Shown here: piece by piece, positions 8,980 to 13,417 of the stretch
Numbering within the stretch: position 1 is the stretch's first letter
Layout: every line of letters begins with the position of its first letter
Assembly: GCA_052390415.1 (NCBI GenBank)
Contig: JBQTGY010000020.1
Span: 1 to 13,417, forward strand
Length of the DNA: 13,417 nt
Origin: JANNWF01 sp052390415
GTDB lineage: Bacteria; Pseudomonadota; Gammaproteobacteria; Xanthomonadales; Xanthomonadaceae
Reading direction: 5' to 3'
Made by a program: the position numbers and the translations under genes
Notes under the pieces: model-generated
What the model was told of the DNA's origin: nothing
What the model saw: the letters and a program-made list of their open reading frames with translations, nothing else
The model's database searches: none

Positions 8980-9105
8980 CGCCAGCGTAGGCGGTAGCTC
9001 CCCGACGCTCTTGCTCAAGCCGTCAGGCTGAGTAACAGAGCACGCAGAGCATTGGGTTAGATGCCGTCTTGAAAGGCAAGCCCCGCCATCGGGATTTGGT
9101 CAAAG

Positions 9106-9132
9106 TGAACCGCCCCGGGATTCGTGAAGGCT
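9106..9132. repeat. Left terminal inverted repeat of the IS3-family element
   Basis: 27 bases starting TGAACCGCCCCGGGATT. It matches the complement of the right end except at positions 18, 20 and 22. Confidence 0.9.
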
Positions 9133-9144
9133 GTTTGGTTTAAG

Positions 9145-9993
9145 TCACGCTGCCATTGCGACGGGACTGGCGAGTTGCCGGTAGTAGTTTGCCTCAGCTT
9201 CTGCCGGCGGGATGTAACCGATGGGTTCGAGGAGTCGCTGAGTGTTGAACCAGGACACCCATTCCAGCGTGGCCATCTCGACGGCTTCCCGTGTTTTCCA
9301 CGGTGCTCGGCGGTGGATCAGCTCGGCCTTGTAGAGCCCGTTGATCGTCTCCGCGAGCGCGTTGTCGTAGCTGTCGCCGCGGCTGCCGACGGATGGCTCG
9401 ATGCCCGCCTCTGCAAGGCGTTCGCTGTAGCGAATGGACACGTACTGCGATCCGCGATCGCTGTGATGGATCAGGCTGCTGTCAGCGTCGGGCTGACGTG
9501 CGTACAGCGCCTGCTCCAGCGCGTCGAGCACGAAGTCCGTCCGCATCGACGTGCTGACCCGCCAGCCAACGATGCAGCGGGCGAACACGTCGACGACGAA
9601 GGCCACGTAGAGCCAGCCCTGCCACGTCGACACGTAGGTGAAGTCTGATACCCAGAGCTGGTTCGGTCGCTCGGCCCGAAACTGCCGGTTGACCTTGTCC
9701 AGCGGGCACGGCGCATTGCTGTCGCTGATCGTCGTACGCACCACCTTGCCACGCATGACACCGCGCATGCCCTGTCGCCGCATCAGGCGCTCCACCGTGC
9801 AGCGCGCCACGGTGATGCCTTCGCGCTCAAGCTGCCGCCAGACCTTGTCGGCACCGTAGACCTGCATGTTCTTCTCCCAGACGCGCCCGATCTGCGGCAT
9901 CAGCGCTTCGTCGCGCTGGGCTCGCCTGCAACGTCGTTGCGGATTGCGCTGCAGCGCTGCGTGGCGCCAATACCCCGACGGAGCGATCTGCAA
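9145..9993 (-). CDS. IS3-family transposase OrfB (DDE catalytic subunit)
   Basis: 282 residues are counted from a TTG at 9993, but the same frame is open further upstream past the orfA stop (reading ...FVDTHRGTHGVEPICKV), so the working enzyme is probably an OrfAB fusion made by -1 frameshifting near 10086-10092. An IS3-type helix-turn-helix segment is followed by an rve integrase core with the triad D117 (WVSDFTYV), D179 (HHSDRGSQY) and E215 (DNALAETINGL); the last two are separated by exactly 35 residues, as in DD35E enzymes. The end (EWVSWFNTQRLLEPIGYIPPAEAE) is the usual IS3 C-terminus. There is no stop or frameshift inside the catalytic domain, so the element may still be active. Confidence 0.92.
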   Translation of the reverse strand: MQIAPSGYWRHAALQRNPQRRCRRAQRDEALMPQIGRVWEKNMQVYGADKVWRQLEREGITVARCTVERLMRRQGMRGVMRGKVVRTTISDSNAPCPLDKVNRQFRAERPNQLWVSDFTYVSTWQGWLYVAFVVDVFARCIVGWRVSTSMRTDFVLDALEQALYARQPDADSSLIHHSDRGSQYVSIRYSERLAEAGIEPSVGSRGDSYDNALAETINGLYKAELIHRRAPWKTREAVEMATLEWVSWFNTQRLLEPIGYIPPAEAEANYYRQLASPVAMAA

Positions 9994-10049
9994 GACCTTG
10001 CAGATCGGCTCGACTCCGTGGGTGCCGCGATGGGTGTCGACGAAGTCCC

Positions 10050-10373
10050 TCAGGACTTGAGACGGCGGTCGAGCTCCGCCTGGGCGAAAAACGCGCTGGC
10101 CAGCTTCAGGATCTCGTTGGCCCGCCGCAGCTCCTTGACCTCGCGCTCCAACTCCTTGACGCGCTTGGCCTCCGTCGTGGTCACGCCATCGCGCACACCG
10201 GCATCAATCTCGCGGCGCTGAATCCAGCTCAGCAGCGTTTGCGGAACACATCCGATCTTCGGCGCTATCGACTCCACTGCCGCCCACAACGACGGGTACT
10301 CGCCGCGGTGTTCCTGCACCATCCGAACGGCCCGCTCACGCACCTCTGGGGAGAACTTCATTGTCTTGTTCAT
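10050..10373 (-). CDS. IS3-family transposase OrfA (helix-turn-helix, leucine zipper)
   Basis: This 107-residue protein is the DNA-binding first frame of the IS3-family element. The N-terminal half carries a helix-turn-helix (about residues 25-55, with VPQTLLSWIQRREID), and the C-terminal half has a coiled coil or leucine zipper (VKELEREVKELRRANEILKL) used for multimerisation. The ATG at 10373 has GGAG only two bases upstream; a second ATG four codons in (10361) gives looser spacing. The run GTTTTTC at 10086-10092 (minus strand), shortly before the TGA, is the likely region of the -1 frameshift that joins OrfA to OrfB. Length and composition are typical for the family. Confidence 0.92.
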   Translation of the reverse strand: MNKTMKFSPEVRERAVRMVQEHRGEYPSLWAAVESIAPKIGCVPQTLLSWIQRREIDAGVRDGVTTTEAKRVKELEREVKELRRANEILKLASAFFAQAELDRRLKS

Positions 10374-10396
10374 GGCTCCATCTTCTCAAGAGTTGG

Positions 10397-10423
10397 AGCC
10401 TCCTCAAATCCCGGGGCGGTTCA
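10397..10423. repeat. Right terminal inverted repeat of the IS3-family element
   Basis: Read on the minus strand from 10423 it begins TGAACCGCCCCGGGATT, identical to the left end for 17 bases, then three mismatches in the next ten. It lies just upstream of orfA, so it should carry or adjoin the transposase promoter. Confidence 0.9.
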
Positions 10424-10531
10424 CCCGAGGTTCCGAAGAAGACGACAAGCGAGGTTAGGAAAGGCGAACCGAGCGAGACTGCATCATCTAAGTCAGTCGC
10501 ACCATCTCTTGTGGAGTCCCATGCACTCTGA
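10424..10531 (+). pseudogene. Possible severed 3' tail of a gene cut by the IS3 element
   Basis: Starting at the first base outside the IS, a frame reads PEVPKKTTSEVRKGEPSE and continues as a Ser/Pro/Lys-rich tail to a TGA at 10529-10531 (35 codons). It has no start of its own. If real, its upstream part was lost, because the DNA left of the IS does not give a matching open frame: the corresponding frame there has a TAA 66 bases before the IS. A 35-codon open stretch can also occur by chance. Confidence 0.22.
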
Positions 10532-10537
10532 GAATTG

Positions 10538-10963
10538 TCAAGCGTTCTTATGCTGATTGCCATGCCACATAAAATACGAATTTACGAGGACGCCGACGCC
10601 AAATGATACGGCGAGGAGAACGAGCTGTTCCGTTCGAAATACAGTAGTAATGCCGAACTTGTAGGCGTCAACTGCGATCAAGAACAGTGGCAGCCAAATG
10701 ACCAACGGCGCAGTTGAACGCGCAACTTGATAAATTACGTGCGACCAGTTTGTTGCTTGTCGAACTTCCTTCAACGCGTCCCACCCTAAGTTTCCCCAAA
10801 CCACCCCAGTGAGCAGAAAGCCCGCCTCAAGTAGCGCGCTTAGCGGCACCGAACTCTCTAACTCATTGACAAGCGACGCCTTCACATAAGCGTAGCCAAG
10901 CCATAGGTTGAGAAAGCCTGCAACCATATGCACAGCAAAGAAGCTCCATTGCTTCAATGTCAT
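10538..10963 (-). CDS. Four-helix integral membrane protein of unknown function
   Basis: The 141-residue product has four likely membrane helices at about residues 7-27, 41-60, 84-104 and 112-133. Loops are short and charged (ELESS after helix 1; KEVRQATNWSH after helix 2). No catalytic or transport motif is recognisable. The start is well supported: AGAGGA lies seven bases before the ATG at 10961-10963. The stop is TGA at 10538-10540, and the gene converges on the IS3 element. G+C is about 48% in a 60-base sample (10621-10680), close to the immunity gene and far below the Rhs core, so it looks acquired. A small membrane immunity protein is possible, but nothing in the sequence shows it. Confidence 0.7.
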   Translation of the reverse strand: MTLKQWSFFAVHMVAGFLNLWLGYAYVKASLVNELESSVPLSALLEAGFLLTGVVWGNLGWDALKEVRQATNWSHVIYQVARSTAPLVIWLPLFLIAVDAYKFGITTVFRTEQLVLLAVSFGVGVLVNSYFMWHGNQHKNA

Positions 10964-11015
10964 TGCCCACTCCTCTATTCCTATGGGGTCAAACGTTTCG
11001 CTAACGAGGCCGTAG

Positions 11016-11141
11016 AGGACAGTTCTGCTCGACTACCCTTACTTGGATGCTGAAGATATCGCGCAAGCGCTTCGTTACGCATCCTGCCGCGCCAGTGGGC
11101 GTGATCTCCCCGTCCGACATTGGGGGACCAATCAATTTTGA
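11016..11141 (+). pseudogene. Relic of a DUF433-family antitoxin (C-terminal half)
   Basis: The frame reads RTVLLDYPYLDAEDIAQALR and then YASCRASGRDLPVRHW before TGA at 11139-11141. This matches the C-terminal pattern of DUF433 proteins, which usually end with something like ILxDYPYLxxEDIxQALxYAAWRAEEREVPL. The frame is closed by a TAG at 11013. A neighbouring frame just upstream (VKRFANEAVED, about 10987-11019) looks like the preceding part, suggesting one frameshift as well as loss of the N-terminus. DUF433 proteins are often antitoxins paired with a DUF5615 PIN-like toxin; no such partner is seen here. It overlaps no convincing gene on the other strand. Confidence 0.5.
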
Positions 11142-11799
11142 TTGATGTCCGCGTCCTCAGCTCCTTGAGGTCCTTTGTAACCAACTGCAACCGATGCAGG
11201 CGACACAGCGACTGCCATGACGCCCGTTTGGAACGGGATAAATGCCCGGTCTGATACTCTGAGCGCCCTCTTGATCATCTTCATTTGCGCGAAATCGGTC
11301 TCCGCTCGATAGGGGTGCACTACCTGACTTCCGCCGGCATCGCGCTGAGCATACTCGTCATCCACATTCCCGGCCGGCCGCGCAGCGTGACTAGTGCAAT
11401 GGATCCCCACTGAATCGCGCTGCTTGCTGTGCGATCCGCGATGCCTCTGCCATCCGCGAGCGTAACGATTACCGGCAACCCAGTAGGGTGCTCACGGTTT
11501 CACTGTAAGGCGATTTCATACGTTGGCATGGCTTGAGCATGATATTCGGCAGTCTCAGCGACGGCCACAGCAAGTCGGCATCAGCACACGATCCACCCCG
11601 ACGTGGCGGAGGGTTTGGCCATGTTTGACCTCCAATTCGCTGGCGGTCTGCGCAACTTTCGCCACAAGGAGAGCAGTTCCGAACACAGGTTGGCCGGCCT
11701 CGTGGGAGCCGTGCGACTTTTCCTCACGCAGCTTCGAGTGGTGACTTACCTTGTGCAGGCTGTTCCAGCGAATGATCATGCAAAACTCCTGAGAAACGC

Positions 11800-11882
11800 G
11801 TGCCCACCAGTAGCGTTCCGGCCCTTGTAGCCGCCGGTGGGCCGTGGACCTCGTTCGAGGGGACTGGCTTTCCAGTGGGCAC
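11800..11882. repeat. Nested inverted repeats, possible structured element
   Basis: GTGCCCAC (11800-11807) is perfectly complementary to GTGGGCAC (11875-11882). The overlapping GCCCACC (11802-11808) also pairs with GGTGGGC (11836-11842), so two folds compete. Between them CCTCG-TT-CGAGG (11849-11860) is a perfect short hairpin. There is no poly-T run after it, so it is not a standard terminator. It could be a structured RNA, a decayed element end or chance. Confidence 0.35.
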
Positions 11883-11936
11883 AATCAGATTGCCGCTCTG
11901 ATCGGCGCAGCGGTATCAGACGAAGCAGGCCGTTGT

Positions 11937-11966
11937 TGTAGGAATTTTCCTACAGTCCTGTAGCTG
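11937..11966. promoter_or_regulatory. Overlapping palindromes, candidate operator
   Basis: TGTAGGAATTTTCCTACA (11937-11954) is an inverted repeat with 8-bp perfect arms and a 2-base centre. It overlaps a second one, CTACAG-TC-CTGTAG, at about 11950-11963. Two interleaved dyads built on the same CCTACAG/CTGTAG half-site look like a binding site for a dimeric regulator. No gene starts within the next 200 bases on the right, so its target gene may have been lost. Confidence 0.4.
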
Positions 11967-12061
11967 CGCGCTGACCTCGCGAATCACGGAGCAATGGCCA
12001 CCAGCACACACCACTTCCGATGGCGCATGACATCGAACCGCAATCTACATGCGCGATCGAA

Positions 12062-12181
12062 TTAGCCAGCTTCATCCTCTGAACGTTCCACTAGAGTTCC
12101 TTCCCGCACCTTGGCGAGGGCATCGGAAAGTGCGTCCGGCAGTTGGGCCACGGCCTCGGACTTCAGGCGCAGCTCGAGCTT
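12062..12181 (-). pseudogene. Possible C-terminal remnant of an unidentified gene
   Basis: On the minus strand this stretch reads LRLKSEAVAQLPDALSDALA and then KVREGTLVERSEDEAG before TAA at 12060-12062. It looks like a helical protein C-terminus. Further upstream on that strand the frame runs antisense to the group II intron maturase, so any real gene would have been truncated at about 12181, where the intron fragment begins. I recognise no family. Confidence 0.25.
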
Positions 12182-12187
12182 GGGTGG

Positions 12188-12655
12188 GGCAAGTCGGAGA
12201 GCTTTACCTTCCTGGGTTTCACGCTGATCTGCGGGACCACGCGCACGGGCCGTTTCCAGCTTCAGCGCAAGACCCGGCGGGACCGCATGCGGGCGACGCT
12301 CAGGCGAGTGAAGGACGAGTTGCGCCGGCGCATGCATCAGTCGATCCCGGAACTGAGGTGCTGGCTGCGGCAGGTGACGATGGGCTTCTTCGCCTACCAC
12401 GCGGTGCCCACGAATGTGCGGGCACTCACGGCCTTCCGCTACCACGTTACGGTTCTCTGGAAACGTGCGCTATCGCGGCGCAGCCAGAAGGCGTCGATGA
12501 CCTGGGGGCGGATCGCAAAACTCGTCAAAGACTATCTGCGTTGCGCGCGCATCCTGCACCCGTGGCCGGGTCAACGCTTCGACGTCAAACACCCAAGGTG
12601 GGAGCCGAGTGCGCGAATCGCGCCTGCTCGGATCTGTGCGGGGGGCGTGCAGTAA
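12188..12655 (+). pseudogene. ltrA: Truncated group II intron reverse transcriptase/maturase (C-terminal part)
   Basis: The readable protein begins GKSESFTFLGFTLICG, which is reverse transcriptase block 7 (FLGF at 12209-12220). It continues through the thumb and maturase domain X: RRDRMRATLRRVKDELRRR, GFFAYHAVPTNVRALTAFRY, LHPWPGQRFDVKHPRWEP, ending ICAGGVQ before TAA at 12653-12655. This matches the C-terminal third of proteobacterial group II intron proteins that lack an HNH endonuclease domain. The fingers and palm, including the YADD active site, are absent: the sequence left of about 12185 does not continue the family. The last 18 codons coincide with intron domain V and the start of domain VI. 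No start codon of its own is credible (only a TTG at 12143, outside the homologous part). Confidence 0.85.
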
Positions 12656-12674
12656 TGCGCGTTTCTACCGCGAT
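12602..12674 (+). ncRNA. Group II intron domains V and VI
   Basis: Domain V candidate: GAGCCGAG pairs with CTCGGATC, with an upper GCGCGAATCGCGC-type hairpin; the invariant AGC of the catalytic triad is present in GAGCC. One pair (G with A) departs from the usual G.U. Domain VI candidate: a six-pair stem closed by GTAA, with G.U-rich extension and a branch-type A at 12667. The predicted 3' intron end is 12674. Confidence 0.6.
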
Positions 12675-13138
12675 TCACCATCCGGAGCGGTGACGAAGCG
12701 CGTGCTCGGGCTGACGCGGCAGTGCAGTGCGATACGTGTCTCGCGCTGCAGAACCTCGACGTGCGTGGGCGTCAGTCGCACCTCGATATGCTGGCCGACA
12801 TGCATATGGGGCACGATGTAGTACTGGCGCTGGACATCGACGTGATAGTCGCGTGCCACCTTGCGCGCCGGATAGGTGGCAATCTCGAAGCGCGTCGTCG
12901 GCAGCGGCGAGAGCTGCTTGCGCTCCTCGATCAACTGGCTGTGGCGCGTGCCCACGCGCTTCTGAAACGGCGCCGCATTGAGCGCCACCAGCGCCTCGGC
13001 CAGCCACCCATTGAGCACGTCCAGTGAGGCAAACACGCGGTCGCGTGCCGTCGCCAGAATGCGCATCTCGACGACCTTCACCGCGCCTTCGACCGCCGCC
13101 TTGTCCTTGGGTGTTGCTGCTCGCCGAAAATTGACCAT
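12675..13138 (-). pseudogene. istA: IS21-family transposase IstA, C-terminal fragment
   Basis: On the minus strand the frame runs from about 13138 (MVNFRRAATPKDKAAVEGAV) into the intron boundary and stops at a TAG (12665-12667) that belongs to the intron. PKDKAAVEGAVKVVE is the block carrying the final catalytic glutamate of IS21-type DDE transposases. The following FQKRVGTRHSQLIEERKQL and ARDYHVDVQRQYYIVPHMHV (a beta-barrel, Mu-like C-terminal domain) are typical of IstA. The N-terminal helix-turn-helix and the first two catalytic aspartates are missing, replaced on the right by an IS3-type element; the extreme C-terminus and the istB partner are missing on the left. No function is expected. 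Confidence 0.85.
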
Positions 13139-13417
13139 GGGGGGGGCGCGGACGATTTCTTGGACTACCTGGAGGGTAGTTCATGTTTTCATACGAGGAT
13201 CGGCTTCGAGCCGTGCAGCTCTACATCAAGCTGGGCAAGCGAATCGGCTTGACCATTCGTCAGCTCGGTTATCCGACCAAGAACGCGCTCAAGAAATGGC
13301 ATCGCGAGTACGCCGAGCGCCTTGACCTGCCCGCCGGCTACGTGCGCCCGCCGAGGTACTCGCAGGCCAACAAGGAGCTAGCAGTCCGGCACTACCTCGA
13401 GCAGGGCCGCTGCATTG
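13138..13417 (+). mobile_element. IS3-type insertion sequence, left end only
   Basis: The istA reading stops matching its family near 13138, where TGGGGGGGGCGCGGAC begins; a TG start fits an IS3-family terminus. The first transposase gene follows at 13183. The other end, its inverted repeat and any target duplication lie beyond the window, so the boundary is approximate to some ten bases. Confidence 0.6.
13183..13417 (+). CDS. IS3-family transposase OrfA-like protein (3' partial)
   Basis: 78 residues are visible before the window ends. The start ATG at 13183 has a good ribosome site, GGAGGG at 13171-13176, six bases upstream. The sequence MFSYEDRLRAVQLYIKLGKR, then TIRQLGYPTKNALKKWHREY, is a helix-turn-helix of the kind that opens IS3-family (IS150-like) first-frame transposases. 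LDLPAGYVRPPRYSQANKEL and a second helical segment follow, fitting the two tandem helix-turn-helix units of this subgroup. It differs from the OrfA of the IS at 9106-10423, so it is a separate element. It points away from the istA fragment it has cut. Confidence 0.85.
   Translation, partial: MFSYEDRLRAVQLYIKLGKRIGLTIRQLGYPTKNALKKWHREYAERLDLPAGYVRPPRYSQANKELAVRHYLEQGRCI

Larger units (their letters stand above)
9106..10423 (-). mobile_element. Complete IS3-family insertion sequence, 1318 bp
   Basis: The ends are inverted repeats matching 24 of 27 bases, beginning TGAACCGCCCCGGGATT on each side (9106-9132 and the complement of 10397-10423). Inside are orfA and orfB on the minus strand in a -1 frame relation, with a full DDE transposase. 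The TGA...TCA termini fit the IS3 family. The bases just outside (AAG on the left, CCC on the right) show no 3-4 bp target duplication, so the element may have recombined after insertion or caused a neighbouring deletion. It lies 126 bp past the immunity gene and points towards it. Confidence 0.93.
11142..12060. other. Non-coding or decayed stretch without a supportable gene
   Basis: Several open frames of 70-110 codons exist on both strands (for example the minus-strand stretches 11132-11410 and 11555-11884, and plus 11603-11830), but none has a clear ribosome site, recognisable domain or protein-like pattern, and they overlap one another. The visible structure is two groups of inverted repeats, listed separately. 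The stretch is best read as degenerate accessory DNA. Confidence 0.5.
12185..12674 (+). mobile_element. 3' fragment of a group II intron (5' end lost)
   Basis: The fragment contains the end of the intron-encoded protein followed by intron RNA elements that partly overlap its coding sequence. A GAGCCG...CGGATC stem at 12602-12634 fits domain V (33 bases instead of 34). A hairpin CGTGCA-GTAA-TGCGCG extended by G.T pairs (about 12640-12665) fits domain VI. The sequence CTACCGCGAT at 12665-12674 gives an A seven bases from a probable 3' end. Domains I-IV and most of the reverse transcriptase are missing, so it cannot splice or move by itself. It lies next to and antisense to istA. Confidence 0.78.

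Noticed and set aside
8989..9012. Hairpin AGCGT...ACGCT as a terminator for the toxin/immunity operon.
   Set aside because: Only five pairs, a loop of more than ten bases and no T-run after it.
9013..9068. Possible integron attC site after the immunity gene: a hairpin CTCAAGCC/GGCTGAG with one bulged A, and a GGGTTAGATGCC stretch like an attC right end.
   Set aside because: No matching RYYYAAC core lies at the required distance upstream (around 8980), the hairpin and GTTAGAT do not form one long stem, and no cassette array or integrase is present.
11845..11865. tRNA T-arm-like GTTCGAGG as a tRNA remnant or attachment site.
   Set aside because: Flanking bases do not form a T-stem, and no anticodon arm or acceptor stem can be built around it.
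11555..11884. Minus-strand 109-codon open frame as a gene.
   Set aside because: No ribosome site and no protein-like pattern, and it spans the inverted repeats at 11800-11882; overlapping frames on the other strand are equally long.
12049..12693. 214-codon plus-strand frame over the intron fragment.
   Set aside because: It is a shadow of the maturase in another frame and crosses the intron/istA junction.

Overview
The window looks like a high-G+C proteobacterial chromosome. I lean towards a gammaproteobacterium of the Xanthomonadales type, because GxWW-repeat plus SpvB/Rhs giant proteins and this set of IS3, IS21 and group II intron elements occur together there. That is inference from family knowledge; no 16S or housekeeping gene is present to confirm it.

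Layout. (1) Positions 1-8619 (+) hold one uninterrupted reading frame, open at the left edge, of at least 2872 residues. It is a giant SpvB / FG-GAP / TcdB-mid / YD-repeat (Rhs) protein, so the parts that are separate TcB and TcC proteins in insecticidal Tc toxins sit here in one chain. It ends in a variable tip: a glycine-rich hydrophobic pre-toxin segment, then a ~109-residue domain with an AHH motif that is probably an HNH-type nuclease toxin. (2) Six bases later, at 8626-8979 (+), a small protein gene of markedly lower G+C has the position and form of the cognate immunity gene. (3) A complete IS3-family element (9106-10423), with 27-bp imperfect terminal inverted repeats, orfA and orfB in a -1 frame relation and an intact DDE triad, sits directly downstream of the toxin/immunity pair. 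No target duplication flanks it.

(4) Positions 10424-12060 are accessory DNA of lower coding density. They hold one convincing four-helix membrane protein gene (10538-10963, -), a relic of a DUF433-type antitoxin (11016-11141, +), a possible severed gene tail (10424-10531, +) and several strong inverted repeats (11800-11882 and 11937-11966). (5) Positions 12060-13417 are a nest of mobile-element fragments. The 3' end of a group II intron (maturase domain, domains V and VI, 12185-12674, +) abuts the C-terminal half of an IS21-family istA gene (about 12675-13138, -). That gene is cut on its other side by a second IS3-type element whose orfA starts at 13183 and runs off the window.

How it fits together: the Rhs protein, its toxin tip and the immunity gene form one transcription unit for a delivered toxin and self-protection. 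Everything to the right is consistent with the insertion-prone DNA often found behind Rhs tips, where toxin/immunity modules are exchanged and elements accumulate. The part most worth following up is the toxin tip with its partner; the rest of the window is mostly mobile or decayed DNA.
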